The notes below the pieces were generated by a model that was not told the DNA's origin, did not search any database, and saw only the letters and a list, made by a program, of their open reading frames with translations. Source: an uncultured Paracoccaceae bacterium (GTDB lineage: Bacteria > Pseudomonadota > Alphaproteobacteria > Rhodobacterales > Rhodobacteraceae). From it: DNA of 18,462 nucleotides. Positions 8,379 to 15,134 of this stretch are shown here, one piece after another (positions within the stretch are counted from its first letter, which is position 1; each line of letters starts with the position of its first letter). The position numbers and the translations under genes were made by a program. Location: positions 1 through 18,462 of the forward strand of contig CAJXHQ010000011.1 in assembly GCA_913054485.1 (NCBI GenBank), written 5' to 3'.

Positions 8379-8857
8379 TCCTTCTTCTCCGCCTGGCACT
8401 TCGGGCAAATGCCCTCGGCCTCCACCACGGTGCGTTCGATCAGGAAACCGGCCTCGCGGGCCGCCTGGCCCAGCTGCCCGGCATTCGGATCGGTATGCGT
8501 CTCGGCCACCGCATTGCAAATGCGGCAGATCATGAACACCGGTGCGTGGCTCTCGCCCGGATGCGCGCAGGCGGCAAAGGCATTCAGCCGCTCGATCTTA
8601 TGGGCAAGCCCGTGTTTCACCAGGAAATCCAGCGCCCGGTAGGCCACCGGCGGCTGCGAGCCCAGTCCCTCGTCGCGCAGGAAATCGAGGATTTCGTAAG
8701 CCCCCAGCGCCCGATGCTCCTGCAAGAGGATCTCCAGCACCCGGCGGCGCACCGGGGTCAGCTGCAGGCCGGCCTTGCGGCACATCTTATCCGCGGCAGC
8801 AACGCAATCGCTGATGCAATGGGCATGGTCATGGGTTTCAAATCCGATGGCAGACAT
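8375..8857 (-). CDS. zur: Zinc uptake regulator Zur (Fur family)
   Basis: The 160-residue protein is Fur-like. It has an N-terminal winged helix containing LTPVRRRVLEILLQEHRALGAYEILDFL (about 33-60) and a recognition region at PPVAYRALDFLVKHGLAHKIE. The C-terminal dimerisation domain has the structural zinc cysteines C111-x2-C114 and C151-x2-C154. Extra N-terminal His/Cys residues (HDHAHC, 9-14) are typical of Zur. I chose the ATG at 8857 because AGAGGA lies eight bases upstream; an in-frame TTG at 8884 would add nine residues without a clear ribosome binding site. Zn-loaded Zur should repress its own operon and divergent znuA through the boxes at 8909-8956. Being first in the zur-znuC-znuB operon makes it autoregulated. 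Confidence 0.93.
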   Translation of the reverse strand: MSAIGFETHDHAHCISDCVAAADKMCRKAGLQLTPVRRRVLEILLQEHRALGAYEILDFLRDEGLGSQPPVAYRALDFLVKHGLAHKIERLNAFAACAHPGESHAPVFMICRICNAVAETHTDPNAGQLGQAAREAGFLIERTVVEAEGICPKCQAEKKE

Positions 8858-8900
8858 GGGCTGCGGTCCTCTGCATGCGGGCAAGCCGGGTTATTTCAGG

Positions 8901-8933
8901 GCTTGATATGTTATAGTGTAGCCCATATCAAGC
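8901..8933. repeat. 10-bp perfect inverted repeat enclosing the degenerate Zur box
   Basis: GCTTGATATG (8901-8910) is exactly complementary to CATATCAAGC (8924-8933), with a 13-bp spacer. The spacer carries most of the weaker Zur-like box. The repeat lies in the 109-bp gap between zur and znuA. It could be an operator for a second regulator, or a hairpin in a transcript that starts outside it. The role is not established. Confidence 0.6.
8909..8923. promoter_or_regulatory. Second, weaker Zur box
   Basis: TGTTATAGTGTAGCC shares the perfect left half TGTTATA with the strong box at 8942-8956 but has a degenerate right half (11 of 15 positions equal overall). The two box centres are 33 bp apart, about three helical turns, so two Zur dimers would sit on the same face of the DNA. 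This one is nearer to zur (start at 8857) and probably controls the zur-znuCB direction. Confidence 0.6.
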
Positions 8934-8941
8934 GGGACGGA

Positions 8942-8956
8942 TGTTATACTATAACA
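8942..8956. promoter_or_regulatory. Zur box (operator) in the zur/znuA divergent promoter
   Basis: TGTTATACTATAACA is a palindrome that is perfect apart from its central base. It matches the known proteobacterial Zur consensus core GTTATA-N-TATAAC. It ends only ten bases before the znuA start codon, so bound Zur would block transcription and lie next to the ribosome binding region. Its position between zur and znuA strongly supports the assignment. Confidence 0.88.
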
Positions 8957-8966
8957 GGATCTGGAC

Positions 8967-10085
8967 ATGCTGAAGACCTTCCTGCCCGCTGCGGCAGCCT
9001 CGCTGATTGCTGGTGCAGCGCTTGCGGATGTGCCGCAGGTGGCCACCGATATCCCCCCGGTGCACGGGCTTGCCGCGCGCGTGATGCAAGGGGTGGGTGA
9101 ACCGCATCTGGTGGTGCCGCCCGGCGCCTCGCCGCACGGCCACGCCATGCGCCCGTCTGAGGCCCGCGCGCTGGCCAATGCGGATGCCGTGTTCTGGATC
9201 GGCGAAGCGCTGACCCCCTGGCTGGAAGGCCATATCGAAAACCTCTCCGGCAAGGCCCATGTGGTGGAGCTGCTGGGTGCCAGCAGCACCATAGGGCTGG
9301 AGTTCCGCGAGACCACAGTCTTTGGCGACGGCGGGCATGATGATCACGGCGACGATCATGCAGAGCATGACGATCACGACGACCATGATGATCACGAAGG
9401 TCATGGCGCGGAGCATGCGGAACACGACGGCCATGATCATAACGGCGACGGTGAAGAGCATGCAGAGGGTCATGATGATCACGGCGAAGAGCACGCTGAG
9501 GGCCATGATGATCATGACGGGCATGACGACCACGAAGATCACGCAGGTCACGACCACGGCGGCCATGCCCATGACGGCATTGATCCGCACGCCTGGCTGC
9601 ATCCTGAAAACGCCAAGGCCTGGATGGCGCTGATTGCTCAGGAACTGGCTGAACTGGACCCGGAAAACGCCGACGCCTATATGGCAAACGCCAAGGCAGG
9701 CCAGGCCGAGATCGACGCAGCCGCCGCTGAGACCGCGGAAAAGGTGGCCGGGCTGAAAGGCCGCGACTTCGTCGTTTTCCACGACGCTTACCAGTATTTT
9801 GAGGAGGCCTTTGGCCTTGATATCCTGGGCGCGATTTCGCTGGGCGATGCCACCCGCCCCAGCCCGGCGCAGCTGGCTGAAATCCGCGACGCAGCCAAAG
9901 ACGGTGACCTGGCCTGTGTCTTTGCCGAGCCGCAGTACAACCCCGGCCTGGTCGCCACGGTTGCCGAAGGCACCGGTGCCGGCACCGCCGTTCTGGATCC
10001 GCTGGGCGCAGATATCGCGACCGGCCCGCAGTTTTACCCGCAGCTTCTGCTGAGCCTCGGCAATGCGGTCGCAGACTGCGGCTAA
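8967..10085 (+). CDS. znuA: Periplasmic zinc-binding protein ZnuA with an extended His/Asp-rich loop
   Basis: The 372-residue cluster A-I metal-binding protein has a signal peptide cleaved after Ala20. Likely zinc ligands are His33 (in IPPVHG), His57/His59 (in SPHGH) and a histidine in the DPHAWLHPEN segment (His208/His212), as in the ZnuA family. Between them lies an acidic histidine loop, about residues 121-202, with 25 histidines between 124 and 202, mostly in HDDH/EEHAEGH patterns. In ZnuA proteins this loop is usually shorter; it is thought to capture or buffer zinc. Two cysteines (in LACVF and the C-terminal ADCG) may form a disulfide, as in ZnuA relatives. The gene is divergent from zur-znuCB and directly downstream of the strong Zur box. 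It has AGGA upstream of the ATG. It hands Zn2+ to ZnuB. Confidence 0.94.
   Translation: MLKTFLPAAAASLIAGAALADVPQVATDIPPVHGLAARVMQGVGEPHLVVPPGASPHGHAMRPSEARALANADAVFWIGEALTPWLEGHIENLSGKAHVVELLGASSTIGLEFRETTVFGDGGHDDHGDDHAEHDDHDDHDDHEGHGAEHAEHDGHDHNGDGEEHAEGHDDHGEEHAEGHDDHDGHDDHEDHAGHDHGGHAHDGIDPHAWLHPENAKAWMALIAQELAELDPENADAYMANAKAGQAEIDAAAAETAEKVAGLKGRDFVVFHDAYQYFEEAFGLDILGAISLGDATRPSPAQLAEIRDAAKDGDLACVFAEPQYNPGLVATVAEGTGAGTAVLDPLGADIATGPQFYPQLLLSLGNAVADCG
9450..9515 (+). repeat. Tandem 33-bp duplication inside the znuA His-rich loop
   Basis: Two adjacent 33-bp units (9450-9482 and 9483-9515) encode exactly the same 11 residues, GEEHAEGHDDH. They differ only at synonymous third positions. 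This points to growth of the metal-binding loop by in-frame duplication, followed by selection on the protein. Less regular HDDH-type units flank it. Confidence 0.8.
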
Positions 10086-10098
10086 GTAAAACAATCCC

Positions 10099-10119
10099 CC
10101 GGCAGGCCGCGCCTGCCGG
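10099..10119 (-). terminator. Hairpin terminator between convergent znuA and the phyH-iolB ORF
   Basis: CCGGCAGGC (10099-10107) and GCCTGCCGG (10111-10119) form a nine-base-pair stem with a 3-nt loop, 14 bp past the znuA stop. On the minus strand the stem is followed by ATTGTTTTA, a fair T-rich tail, so it best serves the iol transcript. On the plus strand no T run follows, so termination of znuA there is less certain. Confidence 0.65.
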
Positions 10120-10131
10120 CGGAACTCAGGA

Positions 10132-10959
10132 TCAGCCGGCGTCGCGCTGCGCGATCCAGTCGTGGTCCGGATCGTTCTTGAAGCGCCACTTGCGCAGCGG
10201 CCCGGCCATCACGTTCAGATAATACATCTCATAGCCGTAGACCGCGCCGCAGGGGTGGTGGCCCTTGGGCACCAGCACCACGTCGCCGTCTTTCACCGCC
10301 ATGGTTTCGTCCAGCACGCCATCCTCGGTATAGACCCGTTGAATGCCAAAACCCTGACCGGGGTTGAGCCGGTGATAATAGGTCTCTTCCAGGTAGGTCA
10401 TGTTGGGATAGTCATCCTCGTCATGCCTATGGCTGGGGTAGGAGGACCAGTTTCCGTCGGGCTTGAAGACCTCGTTCACCAGCAGACTGTCCGCCACGTC
10501 GCGGCCTTCTATGGCGATATTGTTGATATACCGCGTGTTCTGCCCGGTGCCGCGCGGGGTCAGCTCAATCCCTTCCGGGCCAAGACGGCGTGCGGAGTGG
10601 TTGCCCTTGCCGGGGGCGGCACAGACCGCCAGCACGCATTTGGTGGTGGCGGTGGCGGACCAGCTGTTGGCATTTGGCACATAGGCGCAATGGGGCGGGG
10701 TCTTCTCGAACACGTTCATCCGGTCGCCCATTTCGCCGAAGTCCATCGTATCGCAAGCGACCTGCGCCTTGCCTTCGACCAGCACCAGAATGACCTCGGT
10801 ATCGCCGGTGGGTTCAGCCACGGTTTCACCCGGCTCCAGATGGTAGAGGCCAAAACCCACGTAAGACCAGTCCGGACTTAAGGGGCCGCGCGCCGAGGCT
10901 GCGGTGATGTCATGAACCTTGCCGGCTGTGCCGGTTGGTTTGCGCAGAAGATCACTCAT
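10132..10959 (-). CDS. iolB: 5-deoxy-glucuronate isomerase IolB (internal start of the fused ORF)
   Basis: Starting at the ATG at 10959 gives a 275-residue protein, the normal size for IolB. It converts 5-deoxy-glucuronate to 2-deoxy-5-keto-gluconate in myo-inositol breakdown, upstream of IolC. The bicupin metal site is visible as SHRHDED (176-182) with further ligands in EETYYH (191-196). Other family blocks are GQGFGIQRVYTEDG, GDVVLVPKGHHP and YEMYYLNVMAGP. The start has a good AGGGAG-type ribosome binding site (AAGGGAGTGAAG then ATG). IolB can therefore be made on its own even though the upstream oxygenase frame reads straight into it. I list it separately because this may be the functional cistron; it shares its sequence with the longer ORF. 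Confidence 0.85.
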   Translation of the reverse strand: MSDLLRKPTGTAGKVHDITAASARGPLSPDWSYVGFGLYHLEPGETVAEPTGDTEVILVLVEGKAQVACDTMDFGEMGDRMNVFEKTPPHCAYVPNANSWSATATTKCVLAVCAAPGKGNHSARRLGPEGIELTPRGTGQNTRYINNIAIEGRDVADSLLVNEVFKPDGNWSSYPSHRHDEDDYPNMTYLEETYYHRLNPGQGFGIQRVYTEDGVLDETMAVKDGDVVLVPKGHHPCGAVYGYEMYYLNVMAGPLRKWRFKNDPDHDWIAQRDAG

Positions 10960-12189
10960 CTTCACTCCCTTCGAATCACGGTTGGCGGGGCGTGTTCGCG
11001 CCCCGCCAGTATAACATGCGCGGCGGCGGTCTGCCTGCACGTCCAAGGCCGCGTTGCAGGCCTCTGCCGTCCAGCCCTCGCCCAGCGCGCGGGTCATCAG
11101 CGCCGCCTGGGTTTCCGGTGCCAGCCCGCCAATCGGCGGATCTGTGTCCAGATTGGTCGGGAAGGAGTAGCCCTCCGCGCAGGCGCCGATGGCGGCTTTC
11201 ATCTCAGCCGCGCTGAGCGTGCCGTTCAACTCCTGAAGCGCAGGATAGAGCCGTTTCGACATGGCCAGCCTGTCGATGTTCTCCATTGCGATCCCAAAGG
11301 CCGAGGACACTTGCAGCAGGTTCGCCATCCGGTGGATGTCTTCGCTCACATTGGCTCCTGCCGCGTGGAACAGCGCCGGATTAAAGAAGACCGCGTCGCC
11401 TTTGTTCAGGGGCAGCTGAATACAGGCCGCCTCGAAGTACTCCCTGAACGCCTCCGTCCGGTAGGCCAGGTATCCGGGACGGTAGGCCTGGGAAAAGGGC
11501 AGCAGCTTGGTCGGGCCGCTTTCCACCGGCATGTCGCAATGGGCAATGGCGCCCTGCAGGGTCATCACCGCTGACAGGTCATGCACATGCGCCGGGTATT
11601 GCGCCGCAACATCTTCGGTCTGGAAACCCAGGTGGTAGTCCCGGTGCGCCGTCTGCGCGCCGCCACCGGGGCGCACCAGATTGACCTGCGCGGTCATCTG
11701 GTAGTTCGGCCCGAGCCAGGCTTCGCAAACCGCCGCAATCACCTCGTTGCCGTAGTAGCGGGCAAAGACATCCGGAGCCGCGTCGCAAAGTTTCTGCAGT
11801 GAATTCCAGATCCGGTCGTTTGCGCCCTTGGCCGCAAAGTGATCCGCTTTGCCGCCGCTGGCTGCCTTTTCTTCCGCGATGATCTGGTCGAACACTTTGC
11901 TGGCCGCATCGATCGGCGCAGTGTCTGCATAGGCGCCTTTCAGCGCCACAACCCCGGCCGACCGGCTCAGCACCCAGCCCCATTCGGCCAGCAGTTTTTT
12001 GCGCGCTACCGCGTCGCCCAAAACCGGGCGCAGGGCGTGCATGTCATAGACCGGCACGTTCTGATCCACGGCAGCGGCAAAGGGCACCGCATCCGCTGTG
12101 AGACTCTGCGAGGTCAGCACCTTGAATTCGTCGAGGTCACAGGACTCCCGGTCGAAATACCCGACATATTCGAATTCAGTATCCACCAT
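10132..12189 (-). CDS. iolB: Phytanoyl-CoA dioxygenase-like protein fused in frame to IolB
   Basis: A single open frame of 685 codons covers two recognisable proteins. Residues 1-391 resemble the phytanoyl-CoA dioxygenase (PhyH) family of Fe(II)/2-oxoglutarate oxygenases: iron ligands His182 and Asp184 in AHRDYH, distal His275 in FHAAGANVS, and Arg287 likely contacting 2-oxoglutarate. Residues 411-685 are a complete IolB, 5-deoxy-glucuronate isomerase. The 19-residue link (about 392-410) has no domain character and is encoded by what looks like an intergenic region, with a GC hairpin and a ribosome binding site for iolB. Codons 392 (TGT) and 393 (TAT) are each one base from a stop. It may therefore be a real fusion by stop loss, or two genes joined by a sequence error. 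The ATG at 12189 has AAGGA upstream and follows iolC by 77 bp. The oxygenase's substrate is unknown; its place suggests inositol-related metabolism. Confidence 0.75.
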   Translation of the reverse strand: MVDTEFEYVGYFDRESCDLDEFKVLTSQSLTADAVPFAAAVDQNVPVYDMHALRPVLGDAVARKKLLAEWGWVLSRSAGVVALKGAYADTAPIDAASKVFDQIIAEEKAASGGKADHFAAKGANDRIWNSLQKLCDAAPDVFARYYGNEVIAAVCEAWLGPNYQMTAQVNLVRPGGGAQTAHRDYHLGFQTEDVAAQYPAHVHDLSAVMTLQGAIAHCDMPVESGPTKLLPFSQAYRPGYLAYRTEAFREYFEAACIQLPLNKGDAVFFNPALFHAAGANVSEDIHRMANLLQVSSAFGIAMENIDRLAMSKRLYPALQELNGTLSAAEMKAAIGACAEGYSFPTNLDTDPPIGGLAPETQAALMTRALGEGWTAEACNAALDVQADRRRACYTGGARTRPANRDSKGVKMSDLLRKPTGTAGKVHDITAASARGPLSPDWSYVGFGLYHLEPGETVAEPTGDTEVILVLVEGKAQVACDTMDFGEMGDRMNVFEKTPPHCAYVPNANSWSATATTKCVLAVCAAPGKGNHSARRLGPEGIELTPRGTGQNTRYINNIAIEGRDVADSLLVNEVFKPDGNWSSYPSHRHDEDDYPNMTYLEETYYHRLNPGQGFGIQRVYTEDGVLDETMAVKDGDVVLVPKGHHPCGAVYGYEMYYLNVMAGPLRKWRFKNDPDHDWIAQRDAG
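10984..11007 (-). other. GC-rich hairpin at the phyH/iolB junction
   Basis: GGCGGGGCG (10984-10992) and CGCCCCGCC (10999-11007) form a nine-base-pair GC stem with a 6-nt loop, located 24 bp upstream of the iolB start. No T run follows, so it is not a typical terminator. It may stabilise or process the mRNA between the two cistrons. It is translated as part of the linker if the ORF is read through. Confidence 0.6.
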
Positions 12190-12266
12190 GGATTTATCCT
12201 TTCATGGCTGGTGGTGGTGCCCCGCGCTGCTAGCAGCTTTGGGCGGTAATCAGTCTCTGAATAAGG

Positions 12267-14165
12267 TCATGTTGTCTCTGTCCGTGCCTTGTCCCAAACA
12301 TCGCAGAGGCTGCGGTAGCGTGCCGCCATCATGGCAACCGCCTCAGCACTGTCCATCTGGCCGGTCATCCAGGCGCGCGCCGCATCGCCAAAGATTGTCC
12401 GGCCGACGGCAAAGCCTTTGACCAGATCAAACTTGGCGGCCTGGGCAAAGCTGGCAAACAGCTCCTCTGCCGGGGCGTCCAGCCCCAGCACCACGATGCC
12501 GCGGGTATTGGCGTCGTTGCGGGTGATCGCATCGACCACGGCGGCCCAGTCGGCATCTGTCTTGAAAGGCTCCAGCTTCCACCAGTCGGGGAAAACGCCG
12601 ATGTCATAGAAACGCTGGATGATCGCAGGGGTGGTTTCCGTGGTGACCGTGCCGACCTTTGAGGGGATCACCTCCAGCAGGAACTCCAGCCCGTTGCGGC
12701 GGCTGGCGGCAAACAGCCGTTTCACCACATCCTCCTGCTCTGCCTTCATCGCATCGCTGTCATCGGGGTGATAGAAGCAGAGGCATTTCACCACATGTTC
12801 GGCCGGCCATTCCGCCAGCCCGCCAAAATCCTCGCCCAGCTCCGGCTCCAGCTGCAAGGGGCGCGAGGCGGGCCATTCCACCGGGTGGCCGATCCACAGC
12901 CCCTGCCCTGCGGCCTTATAAAGGGCATCGCGCCCCAGCCGGCTGTCGCACAGCAAGCCATAGCCCGGCTGCCCGCCGGCCACCTGCGCGGCGGCATCGA
13001 GGCACAGTTCCTTGAAGGCGCCGATCTTCTCAGGGGTTGCGCCTTCCATCTCCTCCAGCTGGATACGGTGGTCGAAGGCAAAGACCCGCATGGTGGACCA
13101 GTCGCCCTTGCGGTTGGTGGACCAATGCAGCTGTTCCAGCTCCCTGTCCTTGCGCAGGGCCGGTTCGGTCACGCCGCGTTTCAGGAAAAACTGCAGCTCC
13201 TCCCAGCTGGGGTATGCCGGCGTGCAGCCGTGGCGGCTGACGGCAAAGGCACCGCAGGCATTGGCGTAGCCCAGCGTCACCGGCCAGGCCTCACCATCCA
13301 GCCAGCCTTTCAGCAGGCCCGACATGAACCCATCGCCCGCACCCAGCACGTTGAAGACCTCGATCGGGAAACCGGGGCCGGACTGGCCCTCATCCAGCGT
13401 ATCGGGAATAACACCGGTGAAGGCCGAAGCCCCCATCGGCCCGCGTTTGCAGACCAGCGTCGCATTGCTGACGGCCCGCACCGCGCGCAGGGCGGCGATG
13501 GTGTCGGTGGTACCGCCGGCGATGTGGAACTCTTCTTCCGTGCCGACGATCAGATCAAACAGGTGCAGCGTCGATTGCAGCTTCTCCGTCACCTTGGCGC
13601 TTTCCACAAAGCGGCTCTCGCCGTCGCCATGGCCCGCCACGCCCCAGAGGTTCGGGCGGTAGTCGATATCCAGCGCGGTCTGCGATCCGTTTTCACGCGC
13701 CAGCCGCAAGGCTTTCAGCGTCGCCGCCTCCACCTGCGGGTGGGAAAGATGCGTGCCGGTGGCAACCACGGCGCGGGCCTCACTGATGAAGGCAGGCTCA
13801 ATATCCTCTTCGCTCAGCGCCATATCAGCGCAGTTTTCGCGGTAGAAGATCAGCGGGAACTGCTCCTGGTCGCGGATGCCGAGGATCACCAGCGCGGTCA
13901 GCCGCTCAGGGTCGGTCTTCACGCCGCGCACGTCGACGCCTTCCTTGGCCAGCTCCTCGCGAATGAACCGCCCCATGTGTTCGTCGCCGACACGGGTGAT
14001 GACGGCCGATTTCAGCCCCAGCCGCGCCGTGCCCGCCGCCATATTCGTGGGTGAGCCGCCAATATATTTGTTGAAGGAGCTCATATCCTCGAGCCGCCCG
14101 CCCACCTGCGCGCCATAAAGATCGACCGAAGACCGGCCAATGGTGATCACATCCAGCTTTTTCAT
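12267..14165 (-). CDS. iolC: Bifunctional 5-dehydro-2-deoxygluconokinase / DUF2090 aldolase IolC
   Basis: The 632-residue protein has two parts. Residues 1-330 are a PfkB-family sugar kinase: ITIGRSSVDLYG at the N-terminus, the GGSPTNMA block (37-44) and the catalytic NVLGAGDGFMSGLLKGW block with Asp278. It phosphorylates 2-deoxy-5-keto-gluconate. Residues about 357-628 match the DUF2090 domain (MRVFAFDHRIQ, GLLCDSRLG, FPDWWKLEP, VKGFAVGRTIF). In such IolC proteins this domain is assigned as the 2-deoxy-5-keto-6-phosphogluconate aldolase, giving malonate semialdehyde and dihydroxyacetone phosphate. The fusion is common in alphaproteobacteria. The start has GGAGGG about eight bases upstream. 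It lies downstream of iolR with an IolR-type operator in the gap and upstream of the phyH-iolB ORF, and probably shares a transcript with the latter. Confidence 0.92.
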   Translation of the reverse strand: MKKLDVITIGRSSVDLYGAQVGGRLEDMSSFNKYIGGSPTNMAAGTARLGLKSAVITRVGDEHMGRFIREELAKEGVDVRGVKTDPERLTALVILGIRDQEQFPLIFYRENCADMALSEEDIEPAFISEARAVVATGTHLSHPQVEAATLKALRLARENGSQTALDIDYRPNLWGVAGHGDGESRFVESAKVTEKLQSTLHLFDLIVGTEEEFHIAGGTTDTIAALRAVRAVSNATLVCKRGPMGASAFTGVIPDTLDEGQSGPGFPIEVFNVLGAGDGFMSGLLKGWLDGEAWPVTLGYANACGAFAVSRHGCTPAYPSWEELQFFLKRGVTEPALRKDRELEQLHWSTNRKGDWSTMRVFAFDHRIQLEEMEGATPEKIGAFKELCLDAAAQVAGGQPGYGLLCDSRLGRDALYKAAGQGLWIGHPVEWPASRPLQLEPELGEDFGGLAEWPAEHVVKCLCFYHPDDSDAMKAEQEDVVKRLFAASRRNGLEFLLEVIPSKVGTVTTETTPAIIQRFYDIGVFPDWWKLEPFKTDADWAAVVDAITRNDANTRGIVVLGLDAPAEELFASFAQAAKFDLVKGFAVGRTIFGDAARAWMTGQMDSAEAVAMMAARYRSLCDVWDKARTETT

Positions 14166-14211
14166 CGCAAAACCCTCCGTGCGCGGGCCAGACCCGCGGT
14201 CCGCGCTGAGA

Positions 14212-14258
14212 ATAGAATAAACATTCCATTGAGACCTGAATCAAGGGCTTTATTCTAT
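14212..14258. repeat. 10-bp inverted repeat spanning the iolR 3' end and iolC leader
   Basis: ATAGAATAAA (14212-14221) and TTTATTCTAT (14249-14258) are exact complements with a 27-bp spacer. One arm overlaps the IolR-type operator and the other covers the iolR stop codon (14255-14257). It may be an extended operator for cooperative binding, or a weak hairpin between the genes. Confidence 0.5.
14214..14227. promoter_or_regulatory. Probable IolR operator upstream of iolC
   Basis: AGAA-TAAACA-TTCC matches the GGAA-N6-TTCC pattern I recall for alphaproteobacterial RpiR-type IolR, with one mismatch in the left half. It lies 49 bp before the iolC start, in the 89-bp gap after iolR. The assignment is by pattern and context. 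Confidence 0.6.
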
Positions 14259-15070
14259 CCGCCACCGCTTTTTGCGGCCCCGACGGCCACCGCGAGGGTA
14301 ATGGCAAGGCAATGGGTGGCCGACAGCGCCCGGAAAGCGCCAACATCGGCCTCGGCCACCGGCAGGGTCAGGACAGAGCCGCTTTGAACCGGGCCGAGGG
14401 GCGAATCGGTCAGCACCACAACAGGAATGCCACGGTCCGCGCAGGACTGGATCAGATCCACCGTTTCGCCGGAATAGGGCGTGAAGGTGGTGGCGATCAG
14501 CGCGTCGCCTTCGCGGATCGACGCCGCCTGCTGAAGGGCCCCGACCCCATCGTGCAGCATCGCAGGGTGGCCCATCTTCTCGAACGCATAGGCGAGGTAG
14601 GCCGACACAGGAAAGGCCCGGCGCATGCCGGCCAAGTGGATCATCCGCGCGCCTGCAAGCGCGGCCACGGCCTGATCCAGAACCCGCGCATCAACTTTAT
14701 TTGCAAGGGTCTCCAGCGATCCGCGCCCGGCGTCGACAAATTCCGCCAGCAGCGCCGAGGGGCTATCTGCACCGCGGTCGCGCAGGGAGGCGATGCGGCT
14801 GGCATAATCGGGAAACCCGGAGCTGACCGCCGCGCGGAACACCTGCTGCATCTCGGAATAGCCGGAATAGCCCAGGATTTGGCAGAACCGCATCATCGCC
14901 GAGGGCGCGACCCCGGCCCCTGCGGCCAGTTCTGCCACCGTCGACAGCGCCACCCGGTCCGCATTGGCCGCCAGATAGTCCGCGCATTGGCGCATTCGTT
15001 TCGGCAACCCGTCCGAGACCTCGCGCAGGCGGGCTTGAAACTCTTCAACGGATTGCGGTTTGGCGGTCAT
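14255..15070 (-). CDS. iolR: RpiR/MurR-family transcriptional regulator, probable IolR
   Basis: The 271-residue protein has an N-terminal RpiR helix-turn-helix domain (about 10-80, with ALSTVAELAAGAGVAPSAMMRFCQILGYSGYSEMQ). A SIS sugar-phosphate-binding domain follows (about 125-265, with IHLAGMRRAFPVSAYLAYAF, GDALIATTFTPYSGETVDL and VVVLTDSPLGPV). The open frame extends upstream, but the ATG at 15070 has AGGGGA seven bases before it and begins at the normal family position. It probably represses iol genes and itself, with release by a phosphorylated inositol intermediate bound in the SIS domain. Evidence is its place directly upstream of iolC and GGAA-N6-TTCC-type sites before both genes. 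Control of glpK is also possible but not shown. Confidence 0.85.
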   Translation of the reverse strand: MTAKPQSVEEFQARLREVSDGLPKRMRQCADYLAANADRVALSTVAELAAGAGVAPSAMMRFCQILGYSGYSEMQQVFRAAVSSGFPDYASRIASLRDRGADSPSALLAEFVDAGRGSLETLANKVDARVLDQAVAALAGARMIHLAGMRRAFPVSAYLAYAFEKMGHPAMLHDGVGALQQAASIREGDALIATTFTPYSGETVDLIQSCADRGIPVVVLTDSPLGPVQSGSVLTLPVAEADVGAFRALSATHCLAITLAVAVGAAKSGGG

Positions 15071-15112
15071 GAAAGGTCCCCTGTCATCTGCTGACGGGGA
15101 CCCTAGCAATTT

Positions 15113-15128
15113 TGGAATTTTCATTCCA
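15113..15128. promoter_or_regulatory. IolR operator upstream of iolR
   Basis: TGGAAT-TTTC-ATTCCA is a perfect six-base-arm inverted repeat containing the exact GGAA-N6-TTCC pattern. It lies 43 bp upstream of the iolR start and six bases past the glpK stop. This fits autorepression by IolR. Confidence 0.72.
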
Positions 15129-15134
15129 CCCGTT

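Noticed and set aside
8375..8884. Longer Zur starting at TTG 8884
   Set aside because: The ATG at 8857 has a well-spaced AGAGGA. The nine extra residues lack family similarity and the TTG has no clear ribosome binding site.
9327..9575. CRISPR-like or intergenic repeat array
   Set aside because: The repetition is His/Asp codons in frame within znuA, with synonymous variation and no spacers.
8949..10094. 381-codon minus-strand open frame opposite znuA
   Set aside because: znuA is unmistakable. The antisense product owes its Val/Ile/Met-rich stretch to the complement of the His/Asp repeat codons and would also run over the Zur box.
12768..14054. 428-codon plus-strand open frame opposite iolC
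   Set aside because: iolC matches PfkB and DUF2090 along its whole length. The antisense translation has no domain and no good ribosome binding site.
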